This document shows, piece by piece, positions 18,632 through 28,497 of a DNA stretch of 64,000 nucleotides (the first letter of the stretch is position 1; each line of letters starts with the position of its first letter). The translations under genes and the position numbers were made by a program. The stretch spans positions 35,556 to 99,555 of the forward strand of contig NZ_FZPJ01000009.1 of the NCBI RefSeq assembly GCF_900198605.1. Direction: 5' to 3'. The notes beneath the pieces were generated by a model that was given only the letters and a program-made list of their open reading frames with translations, was not told where the DNA came from and made no database searches. This DNA is from Helicobacter mesocricetorum. Lineage in GTDB: Bacteria; Campylobacterota; Campylobacteria; Campylobacterales; Helicobacteraceae.

Positions 18632-19378
18632 ATGGTGGTTTTTATAACAGGGGCATCAGCTGGATTTGGAAGAGCGATTGCAAAAAGATTTGCCCAAGAT
18701 GGACATAAAATTATTGCCCTAGCAAGACGCAAAGAAAGATTGGAATCTCTGCAAGAAGAAATACAAGAATGCTTTATAATCCCTTGTGATGTTTGCGATA
18801 GGAAAGGTTTGGAACATCATCTTGCTTTTTTGCCCCAAGATTATCAAAATATTGATGTATTAGTCAATAATGCAGGACTTGCTTTGGGGCTAGAGGGTGC
18901 AGATAAATGTGATTTTGCGGATTGGGTGCAAATGATTGAGGTGAATATTAAGGCTTTGACTTCTGTTACGCATTTGGTTTTGCCGCAAATGGTAGAGAGG
19001 AGAAGTGGGCATATTGTTACTTTGGGTTCTATTGCGGGGAAATATCCCTATCCGGGTGGTAATGTATATGGTGCTAGTAAAGCCTTTGTGAGACAATTTG
19101 CGCTTAATCTTCGGGCTGATTTAGCTGGGACTTGTGTAAGGGTAACTGATATACAACCGGGGCTTTCAAGTGATAGTGAATTTTCTTTAGTGCGCTTTAA
19201 AGGAGATGTTCAAAAAGTAGAATCACTTTATAAAAATTCTAATGCCTTAAAACCAGAAGACATTGCGGAAGCTGTTTATTGGGTTACTACTTTGCCTAAG
19301 CATATAAATATCAATACTTTAGAGTTAATGCCAACAAGCCAAAGTTTTGCTCCGCTAAATGTATGGCGTGAGGATTAG
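18632..19378 (+). CDS. Short-chain dehydrogenase/reductase (YdfG-like)
   Basis: NADP-dependent SDR, 248 residues. The cofactor motif is TGASAGFGRAIA, the structural motif is NNAG (about 81), and the catalytic set is Ser in LGSIAGKYPYPGG with YGASK (about 148-152). The DIQPGLSSDSEFSLVRF segment closely fits YdfG, the 3-hydroxy acid dehydrogenase / malonic semialdehyde reductase. Exact substrate unproven. Starts one base after the TPR gene stop. Its stop overlaps the end of the convergent phosphatase gene by 4 bases. Confidence 0.9.
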   Translation: MVVFITGASAGFGRAIAKRFAQDGHKIIALARRKERLESLQEEIQECFIIPCDVCDRKGLEHHLAFLPQDYQNIDVLVNNAGLALGLEGADKCDFADWVQMIEVNIKALTSVTHLVLPQMVERRSGHIVTLGSIAGKYPYPGGNVYGASKAFVRQFALNLRADLAGTCVRVTDIQPGLSSDSEFSLVRFKGDVQKVESLYKNSNALKPEDIAEAVYWVTTLPKHININTLELMPTSQSFAPLNVWRED

Positions 19379-20055
19379 CCACAATAGTTTTGCTGAAAAA
19401 CTTTTTTAGAAGGCCACTCTAGTGCTGTAAGGGAAGCTGTTGTATAACGTTGGTGATAGACACAGCCTGTATCAATGGCAGCAAAATTATGAGTAATCAT
19501 CGGTGTGATTTGCACATCGTGTCCAAAAACATTAAAAACCCCATATTTTTTGTTGCTTTCTTTTTCTAAATCGTGCATTTTCATACGACTCCAAGTTATC
19601 ATATCTGCCTTTTTCTCTCTATCTTTGTAATAGGGTAATCCAAATCCGTGTGTGATAAAGAGTTTTTGTCCTTTTTCATCGAGAATGGGTATTTCAAGGA
19701 ATCTAGGAAGCTCTAAAATCCATTCTAAATGTTCGTGAATTTTTTTAAATCCTCCATTTCTTTGATAGCTCTCCATAGTCTCATAGCCACCATTATTAAT
19801 CCAATTTTTCTCATATCCCTTTGAGGGGATGGCGTGATAATACTCTAGCATTAATTCTTCGTGATTCCCTAGTATTGCTTGGAAATTATGTTGAATGACT
19901 AAATCAATAACTTCACAAGATTTATCGCCTCTATCAATTAAATCCCCTGTAAAAATAATCTGTGATTCCCATTTTTGGGGTAATTGTTCAATAAGAGCTA
20001 TAAGGGTATCAAAGCATCCATGAACATCACCGATTAAATATAAGGGTTTTTCCAT
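19375..20055 (-). CDS. Metallophosphoesterase, serine/threonine protein phosphatase type
   Basis: 226 residues with the calcineurin-like metal-binding motifs GDVHG (about 9), GDLIDRG (about 37) and GNHE (about 65), and late histidines in THGFGLPYY and VFGHDVQ. This combination is found in PrpA/PrpB-type bacterial protein phosphatases and in related diadenosine tetraphosphatases; I cannot separate these. It begins 2 bases after the phosphate permease gene and is probably co-transcribed with it. Confidence 0.87.
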   Translation of the reverse strand: MEKPLYLIGDVHGCFDTLIALIEQLPQKWESQIIFTGDLIDRGDKSCEVIDLVIQHNFQAILGNHEELMLEYYHAIPSKGYEKNWINNGGYETMESYQRNGGFKKIHEHLEWILELPRFLEIPILDEKGQKLFITHGFGLPYYKDREKKADMITWSRMKMHDLEKESNKKYGVFNVFGHDVQITPMITHNFAAIDTGCVYHQRYTTASLTALEWPSKKVFQQNYCG

Positions 20056-20057
20056 AA

Positions 20058-21641
20058 TTACAATCCCAAAGTGTTAAGAAGAAAATAAAGTATTCCTCCA
20101 ATAATAGCAGAAACAGGAACGGTAATAAGCCAAGCAGAGATGATTTTGTTAATCGCTGAACGTTTTACTAATTCTTCTTCATAAGCTTTTTTAAGCTGTT
20201 TTAATTCTTTTTTCTTAAGTTCTGGCAGTTGTGTATTTTGTTTTGCTCTCTTTTTGTCAATACTTTTTAGGATAGAGGCTTTTCTCTTAACAGAGGATTG
20301 TTTGAATTTTTCTAAAAACTCTTTGATTTTCTCTATATCTTTCTCTTTATAAGAAGCTAAGATTTTTAATTCCATCTTTTTATAACGTTTCTTAAGATAT
20401 TCTCTTAAAAATCCTACTCCAAAAATCGCTCCAATGGCAATATGTGTGGAGCTAACAGGCATTCCAATCTCTGATGCAATAAGCACGGTTAAAGCAGCAC
20501 TCATTGCGATACAAAAGGCACGCATTTGATCTAAATCTGTTATTTCATTGCCGACAGCTCTTATGAGTTTGGGTCCAAAAAGTGCTAAACCAATGGAGAT
20601 TCCAAGCCCTCCTAAGAGCATAATCCAAAAAGGAGTTTTTATGCTACCTTGTATTTCTAAGTTTGTCCTTAATGTATCATTAATAGCCGCTAAAGGTCCA
20701 ATAGCATTTGCCACATCATTAGCCCCGTGTGCAAAGCTTAAAAGTGCCGCAGCAAAGATTAGAGGAATAGTGAAGAGCTTGCTAATCTCTTCTTTTTTGT
20801 TTTCCATTTTTTCTAAAGTGTTGCGTATTATTGGGCTAACGACAAAAAAGGTAATAATGGCTAAACTAAGGCTTATAATGAGAGTAGTCAATGAATCAAG
20901 AGTGATAGCTTTTTTAAGACCTTTGTTGATAAGATAAAGGCTGAAAGCCCAAGCCATAAAGGCGATTAAATAAGGAACAACTTTTTGAGCTGCTATTTTT
21001 TTATTTTGTTTATAGGTAATTGTGCTTTTAATAAAAAATAACAAAATAGCCGCAATAATTCCCCCTGCAATTGGAGAGACTACCCAACTTAGAATAATTT
21101 TGCTTAATTCCCCCCAATTTACGACACTAAAACCACTAGCAGCAATTCCAGCACCTAAGACCCCACCTACAATAGAATGTGTGGTAGAAACTGGGGCGCC
21201 AATCATTGTCGCAAAATGTAGCCACAAAGCACCAGAGATGAGTGCGGCTAACATTAGAGTAATGAAAACTTTTGTATCCCCGATATTTTCAAGTGAGATA
21301 ATATTTGTCCTTATGGTATTTACAACTTCTCCACCAGCAATTAATGCTCCAGAGATTTCACAAATTCCGGCAATCATAATAGCACCTGCCATTGTGAGGG
21401 ATTTTGAGCCTACGGCAGGTCCTACATTATTTGCCACATCATTAGCCCCGATATTTAAAGCCATATATCCTCCAACAATAGCTGTAAAACCTAGAAGCAA
21501 AGGATTAGAAATATTATCACTATAATAGAGTACCATTGTGATGATAAAAAGAATAAAGAGTGTGAGAATACCAAAGTTTCGAATATCTATACGATTTATT
21601 CTGAAGGCTTTGTTGAGTTTTGAAATATCTTTCATTTCCAT
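20058..21641 (-). CDS. PiT-family inorganic phosphate permease
   Basis: Low-affinity phosphate transporter of the PiT family (H. pylori HP1491 type), cation-coupled, inner membrane. 527 residues with about 11 hydrophobic segments. The duplicated PiT signatures are GANDVANNVGPAVGS (about 66) and GANDVANAIGPLAA (about 305), with matching PVSTTHSIVGG and PVSSTHIAIGA. A charged, coiled-coil-like cytoplasmic insert of about 85 residues (about 412-495, rich in Lys/Glu) precedes the last helix. Linked to a phosphatase gene 2 bases downstream. Confidence 0.93.
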   Translation of the reverse strand: MEMKDISKLNKAFRINRIDIRNFGILTLFILFIITMVLYYSDNISNPLLLGFTAIVGGYMALNIGANDVANNVGPAVGSKSLTMAGAIMIAGICEISGALIAGGEVVNTIRTNIISLENIGDTKVFITLMLAALISGALWLHFATMIGAPVSTTHSIVGGVLGAGIAASGFSVVNWGELSKIILSWVVSPIAGGIIAAILLFFIKSTITYKQNKKIAAQKVVPYLIAFMAWAFSLYLINKGLKKAITLDSLTTLIISLSLAIITFFVVSPIIRNTLEKMENKKEEISKLFTIPLIFAAALLSFAHGANDVANAIGPLAAINDTLRTNLEIQGSIKTPFWIMLLGGLGISIGLALFGPKLIRAVGNEITDLDQMRAFCIAMSAALTVLIASEIGMPVSSTHIAIGAIFGVGFLREYLKKRYKKMELKILASYKEKDIEKIKEFLEKFKQSSVKRKASILKSIDKKRAKQNTQLPELKKKELKQLKKAYEEELVKRSAINKIISAWLITVPVSAIIGGILYFLLNTLGL

Positions 21642-21755
21642 TGTTGCATACTTTAAGTGATTAAATAGTTTCGAGATTGTATCTATAAAATCTTTAAAAT
21701 TTAGATAAATAGTTTTTATTATTTATGCTTGTTTTGTTAAGGATTTATTAAAATG

Positions 21756-21771
21756 TGGAATATGCTTTGCT
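21756..21771 (+). promoter_or_regulatory. Sigma54 (RpoN) promoter of flgH
   Basis: TGGAATATGCTTTGCT: the GG (21757-21758) and GC (21769-21770) are exactly 12 bases apart, as in -24/-12 promoters, and the TTGCT block matches the consensus. The start would be near 21782, 45 bases before flgH. Rod/ring/hook genes are RpoN-dependent in Helicobacter and Campylobacter, so the context fits. The -24 block has AATA in place of CACG. Confidence 0.7.
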
Positions 21772-21826
21772 TTAAGATATTTTTGAAATTAGGGCTTGTT
21801 TTAAGTACTTAAATTAAGGATATGTT

Positions 21827-22558
21827 ATGCAATTTCAAAAGGCAATAATGCAAGGTTTGTTATTCTTTGGGGTAGGTTATATGGTTATTTTGAGTGGTTG
21901 TGCAACAACAGAACCGCAAATTTCCTTTAAACCTCCTGTGTATGTTGAAGAGCTACCTCCACGCGAAGAAGAAGATAATTTTGGGAATCCCGGAAGTATC
22001 TTTGGGAATGGAGAGAATGCTTTATTTTCTGATAGAAGAGCTATGCAACTTAATGATTTAGTAACAGTAATTATTAATCAAACAGCTCAAGCAAGCTCAA
22101 CAGCTAATAAAAACCTTAATGAAACCTCTAGCGCAACATTAAACGGACCTAGTTTAAGCTATGCTGGTTCAAGTTCTAGCATAGGAAACCTTGTTAATAG
22201 CATTAACAATGCCACAGGCTTTGGGATAAATTTTGGAAATAATACTTCAACTTTTGCAGGAACAGGCACTCAAAATAGACAAGAAACCTTTACCACTACT
22301 ATTGCTGCAAGGATTATTAAGGTTATGCAAAATGGGAATTATTTTATTGAAGGAAGCAGAGAAGTGCTAATTAATGGGGAAAAACAGATAATTCGTTTAA
22401 GTGGAGTTGTGCGTCCTACGGACATTGCTAGAAACAATACTATTCAATCACAATTTATCGCTGATGCAAAAATTATGTATGATACGCAAGGAGAACTTAA
22501 AAAGAGCACCCAAAAAGGTTGGGGAAGCCAACTTATAGAATCTCTATGGCTTTTTTAG
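21827..22558 (+). CDS. flgH: Flagellar L-ring protein FlgH
   Basis: Outer-membrane lipoprotein forming the L ring through which the flagellar rod passes. 243 residues. The lipoprotein signal ends VILSGC (Cys about 25). The mature protein has the family features GSIFGNGENALFSDRRAMQLNDLVTV and ARIIKVMQNGNYFIEGSREVLINGEKQ, and ends SLWLF. AAGGA lies 6 bases before the ATG. A single-gene unit between a divergent permease gene and thrC, which has its own -10 box. Confidence 0.96.
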   Translation: MQFQKAIMQGLLFFGVGYMVILSGCATTEPQISFKPPVYVEELPPREEEDNFGNPGSIFGNGENALFSDRRAMQLNDLVTVIINQTAQASSTANKNLNETSSATLNGPSLSYAGSSSSIGNLVNSINNATGFGINFGNNTSTFAGTGTQNRQETFTTTIAARIIKVMQNGNYFIEGSREVLINGEKQIIRLSGVVRPTDIARNNTIQSQFIADAKIMYDTQGELKKSTQKGWGSQLIESLWLF

Positions 22559-22580
22559 GGTAATTTATGGGAATCTAAGA

Positions 22581-22586
22581 TACAAT
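22581..22586 (+). promoter_or_regulatory. -10 box of the thrC-glyQ gene group
   Basis: TACAAT 27 bases before the chosen thrC GTG. It also helps decide the start, because the longer TTG frame at 22598 would give a leader of only about 5 bases without a ribosome-binding site. Confidence 0.5.
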
Positions 22587-22612
22587 ACACGACTTTTTTG
22601 AAAAGGATTTGT

Positions 22613-24085
22613 GTGCAGTTACGAAATTTTGTTGGGACTAGAGGAGGTGATTATTCTGTTAGTTTTAAAGATTCTGTATTAAATCCCAATGCTCCTTATG
22701 GAGGGCTTTGGACTTTAGAGGATTTACCAAAGTTTTCAGACAATGAGATGCAATCTTTTGTAGGGATGAGTTATGAGGATTTAGCGAAAAAAATCTTTGA
22801 AAGTTTAGGTTTAGATATAGATAAAAATCTTTTGCACAATGCCTTAGCACTTTATAAAAAGTTTGATGATAAAAATACACCCGCCCCGCTTTATAAAATC
22901 AATAAGAATTTAAGTATCCAAAAACTTTATTGCGGTCCAACAAGGGCTTTTAAAGATATGGCATTACAACCCTTTGGGGAAATATTTAGTGCTTTTTTGA
23001 AAGATTCTTCTAAGGAGTATCTTATTCTAGTCGCCACAAGTGGAGATACGGGACCCGCAACTTTAGAGAGTTTTGCTAATAAGGACAAAATCAAAGTAGT
23101 TTGTCTTTATCCAGAGGGTGGCACAAGCGAGATTCAACGACTTCAAATGACAACCATAGCGGCAAAAAACATCAAAGTAATAGAAATAAAAGGGGACTTT
23201 GATGATGCGCAAAATCTCCTTAAAGAACTTTTAAAGGATGGGCAGTTTCTTCAAAGATTAACTCAAAATAACTTAGCCTTAAGTGCTGCAAACTCTGTTA
23301 ATTTTGGACGTATTGCCTTCCAGATTCTTTATCATATTTATGCTAGCTTACAAAGCTTTGCTTTGCATAAAAAGAAAACTCATATTATTATTCCAAGTGG
23401 AAATTTTGGCAATGCCTTAGGGGCTTTTTATGCTAAAAATATGGGATTCCCAATAGAGAAAATTTGGATTGCTTCTAATGCTAATAATATTCTAACAGAT
23501 TTTATAAAGAGCGGAGTTTATGATATTTCACACCGAATTTTGCAAAAAACTTATTCCCCTGCTATGGATATTTTAACAAGCTCTAATATAGAACGCGTTC
23601 TTTTCTTTCTCTTTGGGAAAGATAGAACCAAAGAGCTTATGGAAGATTTACAAAAGCATAAAAAATATGCCTTAAATCAAGAAGAATTAGAGATATTACA
23701 GACTTATTTTGAAGCAACTTATTGCGAAGATTCTTATTGCTTGGAAAAAATTAGGGAATATGTTAATGCGGGTTTTATTATAGATCCCCATACAGCCTGT
23801 GGAATAAAAGCTTATGAAGCCATCATAAAAAGCGATAATGAAGCTATTTGCATACTCTGTTCTACTGCAGAATGGACAAAATTTGCTAAGACTTTATCTA
23901 AGGCTTTAGGAATAGAGAGTTTAGGGGGTAAACAATCTTTAGAGGTAATTGCGAGTAAATATTCCCTTGCAATATCTCCTAATATTTTAGGGCTTTTTGA
24001 TAAAAAAGAAGTGCATACACAAGGTATGCCTAAAGAGAATGTTAGAGAGAGTATTTTAGAGTGGTTGGAAGGGAATGGAGAATGA
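22613..24085 (+). CDS. thrC: Threonine synthase
   Basis: PLP enzyme converting O-phosphohomoserine to threonine. 490 residues from GTG 22613, which has AAGGA 6 bases upstream; the open frame from TTG 22598 adds 5 residues. N-terminal [21 protein letters not shown] lysine in [14 protein letters not shown] (about residue 110), phosphate loop [15 protein letters not shown], and [20 protein letters not shown]. This matches the longer, enterobacterial or yeast-like threonine synthase class. It overlaps glyQ by 4 bases (ATGA). Confidence 0.95.
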   Translation: MQLRNFVGTRGGDYSVSFKDSVLNPNAPYGGLWTLEDLPKFSDNEMQSFVGMSYEDLAKKIFESLGLDIDKNLLHNALALYKKFDDKNTPAPLYKINKNLSIQKLYCGPTRAFKDMALQPFGEIFSAFLKDSSKEYLILVATSGDTGPATLESFANKDKIKVVCLYPEGGTSEIQRLQMTTIAAKNIKVIEIKGDFDDAQNLLKELLKDGQFLQRLTQNNLALSAANSVNFGRIAFQILYHIYASLQSFALHKKKTHIIIPSGNFGNALGAFYAKNMGFPIEKIWIASNANNILTDFIKSGVYDISHRILQKTYSPAMDILTSSNIERVLFFLFGKDRTKELMEDLQKHKKYALNQEELEILQTYFEATYCEDSYCLEKIREYVNAGFIIDPHTACGIKAYEAIIKSDNEAICILCSTAEWTKFAKTLSKALGIESLGGKQSLEVIASKYSLAISPNILGLFDKKEVHTQGMPKENVRESILEWLEGNGE

Positions 24086-24969
24086 TCTATTTTTCAGATA
24101 TTTTATTGAAGCTGCAACAATTTTGGAAAGAACAGGGTTGCTTAATCTTGCAACCCTATGATATTCCAGCAGGAGCAGGGACTTTTCACCCTGCAACTTT
24201 ATTGCGAAGTTTAGATTCTAAGCCTTGGAATGTGGCTTATGTTGCACCCTCTAGGAGACCAACGGATGGAAGATATGGAGAGAATCCTAATCGCTTGGGA
24301 AGTTATTATCAATTTCAAGTATTAATGAAGCCTAATCCTTCAAACATTCAAGAGCTTTATTTAAGGAGCTTAGAGTATTTGGGATTAGATTTAAAAAACC
24401 ATGATGTTCGTTTTGTAGAAGATAATTGGGAATCTCCAACTTTAGGAGCGTGGGGATTAGGTTGGGAGATTTGGCTTGATGGAATGGAAATTACGCAATT
24501 TACTTATTTTCAGCAAGTAGGAGGGATACCTTGCGAACCCGTAGCAGTAGAGATTACCTATGGAAGTGAGCGACTTGCTATGTATCTGCAAGGTGTTAAA
24601 AATGTTTTTGAGATAGCTTGGAATGAATCTTATACTTATGCAGATGTGCATTTACAAGCAGAATATGAGTTTTCAAAATACCATTTTGAAGTAGCAGATA
24701 CCACAATGCTTTTTGAGTTTTTTACTAAAATGCAAGAAGAGGGCAAAAGGGCTTTAGAGGCTAAATTACCTTTACCTGCTTATGATTGTGCGATGTTTGC
24801 TAGTCATTTATTTAATATTCTTGATGCTAGAAAGGCTATTTCTGTTACAGAGCGTCAAAATTATATTTTAAAGATTAGAGATTTAGCTAAAGCTTGTGCG
24901 ATGCTTTATAAAGAGCAAGAACAAGAAAGAGTAGAACATTTAGAAAATGCAAAAAAAAGTCAAATTTAA
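24082..24969 (+). CDS. glyQ: Glycyl-tRNA synthetase alpha subunit
   Basis: Catalytic alpha subunit of the bacterial alpha2-beta2 glycyl-tRNA synthetase. 295 residues. [56 protein letters not shown] and [22 protein letters not shown] are diagnostic. The ATG at 24082 overlaps the thrC stop as ATGA, so I prefer it to the frame opening at 24061. The beta-subunit gene glyS is not adjacent. Confidence 0.97.
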   Translation: MIYFSDILLKLQQFWKEQGCLILQPYDIPAGAGTFHPATLLRSLDSKPWNVAYVAPSRRPTDGRYGENPNRLGSYYQFQVLMKPNPSNIQELYLRSLEYLGLDLKNHDVRFVEDNWESPTLGAWGLGWEIWLDGMEITQFTYFQQVGGIPCEPVAVEITYGSERLAMYLQGVKNVFEIAWNESYTYADVHLQAEYEFSKYHFEVADTTMLFEFFTKMQEEGKRALEAKLPLPAYDCAMFASHLFNILDARKAISVTERQNYILKIRDLAKACAMLYKEQEQERVEHLENAKKSQI

Positions 24970-25693
24970 AACCCAAGAACTTCTTGAGTTTTTGGAGAGT
25001 ATTACCCCTTTTAGTTATCAGGAGAGTTGGGATAATTCTGGTTTAATTGTTGGAGGTGTTCAACAAGGGTTTAACAAGATTTATTTATCCTTAGAAGCTG
25101 ATAGAGAAGTTTTAGAATCTTTAGAAGAAGATTCTTTGCTCATTACGCATCATCCTTTGATTTTTTCTCCTTTAAAACAATTTACCGATGATACTTATCC
25201 TACTTCTTTAATCAAATTAGCCCTCAAGAAAAATATACAGCTTCTTGCTATGCATACAAACTTTGATAAGACGCATTTTGGGAAATATATTGTTGAGAAT
25301 ATATTGGGGATTAAAGAATATTTTCAAGAGGGATTTATTATGTCTTTTGAATGGGAAGGCGATTTTTGGGCATTATGCCAAAGTATTAAAGATAAAATGC
25401 AAATTAAGCATTTAAAGGTTACGCAATCTTGTAATAAAAATTGCCAAAAAATTGCTTTAGTAACAGGAAGTGGGGCTAGTTTTATCCATTCTTTAAAGGG
25501 GATAGATTGTTTTATTACAGGGGATATTAAATATCACGATGCAATGATAGCCTTAGAGAGAGGGATACATTTAATAGATTGCGGACATTATGAATTAGAG
25601 TCCTATTTTGGTGAGATTTTATTCCCAATTTTGACAAAAAAGGGCTATGAAGCTATAATAACCAATTCAAAAAATCCCTTTAATTTTGTCTAA
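24947..25693 (+). CDS. NIF3/DUF34-family dinuclear metal-centre protein
   Basis: 248 residues. Family signatures include the N-terminal [18 protein letters not shown] with two metal-binding His, AMHTNFDKT, and the C-terminal [10 protein letters not shown] and DCGHYELES blocks. These place two metal ions in a toroidal hexamer. Often annotated GTP cyclohydrolase 1 type 2; the true activity of the family is unsettled. It overlaps glyQ by 23 bases and is followed by flgZ, an order I associate with Helicobacter. Confidence 0.9.
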   Translation: MQKKVKFKTQELLEFLESITPFSYQESWDNSGLIVGGVQQGFNKIYLSLEADREVLESLEEDSLLITHHPLIFSPLKQFTDDTYPTSLIKLALKKNIQLLAMHTNFDKTHFGKYIVENILGIKEYFQEGFIMSFEWEGDFWALCQSIKDKMQIKHLKVTQSCNKNCQKIALVTGSGASFIHSLKGIDCFITGDIKYHDAMIALERGIHLIDCGHYELESYFGEILFPILTKKGYEAIITNSKNPFNFV

Positions 25694-25712
25694 ATTTAAT
25701 TTTGGAGTTGCT

Positions 25713-26426
25713 ATGAATAAACATTTAAGTCAATTGATAAAGATTGCTAATCTTGATAAAGAAATTGATTCTTTTGAGCCAAGAATCCAAGAAGCTAAGA
25801 AAGAGTTAGATATTCTTTTGGGGCAGGAAGAGCAAATTAATAGCGAAATTGAAGCTTTACAAGCTGCTGCTAAAGATATTTCCCTCTCCATTGGAAAAAA
25901 TGAAAATCATTTACATGAACTTTCTTCTAAGCTTGAAGAGATTGCAAAAAAACTTAAGCTTATTAAAACAGAAAAAGAACATAAAGCGTTAAATTTAGAA
26001 GAAGAATTAGCCAAAGAGCAAATAACTTTTGCCAATGAGGAGATTGCTCGATTAAATACACTTTTAGAGAGCAAAAAAGATGCCATTAATGTTTTAAAAG
26101 AAAAGATTGAAAGCAATAAGGCAGAGCAACAAGCTATTGAATCTAAGGTGCAAGGAGAGGTAGAGAAGGTAAAAGCAGAGCAAAAGGAGGTTTTTTCCCA
26201 GAAAGAAAAACTTGTTATCAAAATGGATCAAAAAATTATTTCTTTTTATGAAAAGATTAGAAGATGGGCAAAAAATACGAGTGTTGTTCCTATTTCCAGA
26301 CAAGCTTGTGGGGGTTGTTTTATGCGTATTAATGACAAAGTTTATTCCGATGTTATTCGCTCCGATGATATTATTACTTGTCCCCATTGTGGGAGAATTC
26401 TTTATAACCAAGAAGAAAATGCTTAG
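25713..26426 (+). CDS. flgZ: FlgZ (HP0958-type) coiled-coil zinc-ribbon protein
   Basis: 237 residues closely resembling H. pylori HP0958: an antiparallel coiled-coil hairpin (about 10-175, high in Lys/Glu), the FYEKIRRWAKNTSVVPI segment, and a C-terminal zinc ribbon (CGGCF...CPHCGRILY). HP0958 is known to stabilise RpoN and to bind flaA mRNA, linking flagellar gene control and flagellin translation. The start is the ATG at 25713 (GGAG 6 bases upstream), not the longer frame at 25686 inside the NIF3 gene. flaA and a sigma54-type flgH promoter are both in this window. Confidence 0.93.
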   Translation: MNKHLSQLIKIANLDKEIDSFEPRIQEAKKELDILLGQEEQINSEIEALQAAAKDISLSIGKNENHLHELSSKLEEIAKKLKLIKTEKEHKALNLEEELAKEQITFANEEIARLNTLLESKKDAINVLKEKIESNKAEQQAIESKVQGEVEKVKAEQKEVFSQKEKLVIKMDQKIISFYEKIRRWAKNTSVVPISRQACGGCFMRINDKVYSDVIRSDDIITCPHCGRILYNQEENA

Positions 26427-26432
26427 TGTTTA

Positions 26433-27662
26433 ATGTATCTTTTTATTTTCTGTTACTATATTTTAGTGTCTTTAGCACATTTTTGTGCTTTACCTATTCT
26501 TTTTTTATTATCTTTTAAACCCAAGTATAAACATTCCCTTAAGAGACGTTTTTTTATTCCAGAGTTTTTGAAAGAAACTGCAGATATTTATTGGATTCAC
26601 GCTTGTTCTTTTGGAGAGATAAAGGCATTGCAACCTCTTGTAGAATCTTTAGAGAAAACTCTAAAAGATAATGAAAAGATTTTATTAACCACTACAACAC
26701 AAACAGGATTTGCCTTAGCAAAAGAGAGCTATTCTAAGTGCATTGTGCATTATTTGCCTTTTGAGAGTTTTATCCCTTTTTGGATGTGGAATCTTTCTCT
26801 TAAAATGCTTGTGCTTTTTGAAGCAGAATTTTGGTTTATGCCTGTTTTTTGCGCTAAAAAAAAGGGTGCAAAAACTTTTTTAATTAATGCAAGAATTTCT
26901 TCTTTTAAAAAATACCAAAAAGGAATTTTTTTTTATAAGCGATTTTTTTATTATATTGATAAAGTTTTTTGTCAAAAAAAAGAAGATAAGAGAAATTTTG
27001 AAGCATTGGGTGCTAAAGATGTTGAGGTATATGGTAATTTAAAGCTTTATATTAAGCCACAAGTTACTCAACAATATTCAGCCCCAAATCAAAAAATATG
27101 GGTTATTGCAAGTACGCATCAAAAAGATTCTGTATTAGAGGAAGTTTTGATTTTAGAGGCTCTTTTAAAGGTATTGCCTAAAAACCTTAAAAGTTGCCCT
27201 AGAATCCTTTTTGTGCCTCGACATTTAGAGAGGATTAAGGGCATTCAACAAGCATTAGATGCTATTTTAAAATCTCATAATCTTCCCAATTTGGTTTTAG
27301 CTTCAGAAGTAGGAATAGAAAAGTCTTTGCATTCTCCCTTTGTTTTAATAGATAAAATGGGTGTTTTAAATAATCTTTATGCTTTAGCAGAATTAGTTAT
27401 TTTAGGGGGAAGTTTTTTAAAAGGCATTGGAGGGCATAATCCTGTAGAACCAGCTTTTTTTAAAATAAAACTTATTAGCGGTCCTTATATTTTTCACCAA
27501 AGAGCCTTATTTAATTGTATCCAAAATTATGTTTTATGCGATATTTCACAATTAGGAGATGTGCTTTTACAAGTAGATTGTTTATATCCTTCTTGTATTG
27601 TTAAGAAAATAAAAATCGCTAAAATCATTCAAGCATTGCGAGGTGTTAATGAAAACTCATAA
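26433..27662 (+). CDS. waaA: 3-deoxy-D-manno-octulosonic acid (Kdo) transferase
   Basis: Inner-membrane glycosyltransferase (GT30) adding Kdo to lipid A precursor. 409 residues. N-terminal membrane anchor (LFIFCYYILVSLAHFCALPILFLL), acceptor-site ACSFGEIKALQPL, ARISSFKKYQKG, and donor-site VIASTHQKDS and GGSFLKGIGGHNPVEPA. Starts 6 bases after flgZ. It overlaps the pseudouridine synthase gene by 14 bases. A run of nine T bases lies inside the gene (26925-26935 region). Confidence 0.95.
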   Translation: MYLFIFCYYILVSLAHFCALPILFLLSFKPKYKHSLKRRFFIPEFLKETADIYWIHACSFGEIKALQPLVESLEKTLKDNEKILLTTTTQTGFALAKESYSKCIVHYLPFESFIPFWMWNLSLKMLVLFEAEFWFMPVFCAKKKGAKTFLINARISSFKKYQKGIFFYKRFFYYIDKVFCQKKEDKRNFEALGAKDVEVYGNLKLYIKPQVTQQYSAPNQKIWVIASTHQKDSVLEEVLILEALLKVLPKNLKSCPRILFVPRHLERIKGIQQALDAILKSHNLPNLVLASEVGIEKSLHSPFVLIDKMGVLNNLYALAELVILGGSFLKGIGGHNPVEPAFFKIKLISGPYIFHQRALFNCIQNYVLCDISQLGDVLLQVDCLYPSCIVKKIKIAKIIQALRGVNENS

Positions 27663-28434
27663 GAAGATTAGGCAAACTTCGTCTAAAATTGTAGCCAACG
27701 CTCAAAAAGCCTATAAGCTGTTAGCGTTACAAGAGGGTATTTCTAATAATGAAGCCAAAGAGCTTATTGATAGAGGATTGGTAAGTATTCAAGGGAAGCG
27801 ATTGGGGATTGCACGTTCTTTGCTTAATCCACAAGTAAAATTCCAAATTCAAAAGGTTTTACCCACTAAGATACTTTTTGAAGATGAGAATATCCTTGCG
27901 CTTTGTAAGCCTGCATTTTTGACTTCAGAAGAAATTGTAAGAAGATATTCAGGGTGGAGTTTATTGCATCGTCTTGATAGGGAGACAAGTGGAGTTTTGC
28001 TTTTGATAAAAAGAGATTCGAGTTTTTATTTTAAAGCAAAAGAAGCTTTTAAGCAACAGCAGGTTTTCAAAGAATATATTGCTATTGTAGAGGGGGTGAT
28101 TGAAGAAGAATGTGAGATTGAACTTCCTTTGATTGTGCAAAAGGGCAGGTTTGCTAAAGTGATAGTTGCAAAAGGTGGATTGAGGGCTTATAGTAAAGTT
28201 ACTCCTTTAGAAATTGAGAATAAGAAAACAAAAATAAGCATTAGAATAACAACGGGTAGGACACATCAAATAAGAGTGCATTTAGCCCACATTAAGCATC
28301 CTATTCTTGGGGATACTTTTTATGGAGGGAAGCCTTTTAGACGCATAATGTTACATGCGTATAAAATTGCTCTTTTGGGGTATGAATTTGAGGATTTACC
28401 CCCACAAGATTTTATTTTTAAAAGCAATCTTTAA
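27649..28434 (+). CDS. RluA-family RNA pseudouridine synthase (HP0956 type)
   Basis: 261 residues. N-terminal S4-like RNA-binding segment (EGISNNEAKELIDRGLVSIQGKR), then the pseudouridine synthase core with catalytic Asp in LLHRLDRETSGVLLLIK (about residue 108) and the ending motif TGRTHQIRVHLAHIKHPILGD. The ATG at 27649 has GAGG 5 bases upstream; the GTG at 27643 overlaps that site. The target uridine in rRNA or tRNA cannot be read from the sequence. Confidence 0.9.
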   Translation: MKTHKKIRQTSSKIVANAQKAYKLLALQEGISNNEAKELIDRGLVSIQGKRLGIARSLLNPQVKFQIQKVLPTKILFEDENILALCKPAFLTSEEIVRRYSGWSLLHRLDRETSGVLLLIKRDSSFYFKAKEAFKQQQVFKEYIAIVEGVIEEECEIELPLIVQKGRFAKVIVAKGGLRAYSKVTPLEIENKKTKISIRITTGRTHQIRVHLAHIKHPILGDTFYGGKPFRRIMLHAYKIALLGYEFEDLPPQDFIFKSNL

Positions 28435-28460
28435 AAATGAAGTTTTAAGGCAGTATTGGC

Positions 28461-28466
28461 TATACT
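28461..28466 (+). promoter_or_regulatory. -10 box of the ilvE gene group
   Basis: TATACT 32 bases before the ilvE ATG, followed by a GGAGA ribosome-binding site about 10 bases before the start. No clear -35 box. Confidence 0.45.
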
Positions 28467-28497
28467 TTCTTGTATTTCTTAAACTGGAGAATCATTA

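Noticed and set aside
26920..26940. T9 run in waaA as a phase-variation site
   Set aside because: AT-rich genes here contain many 7-9 base A/T runs, and loss of Kdo transferase would likely be lethal. Weak evidence only.
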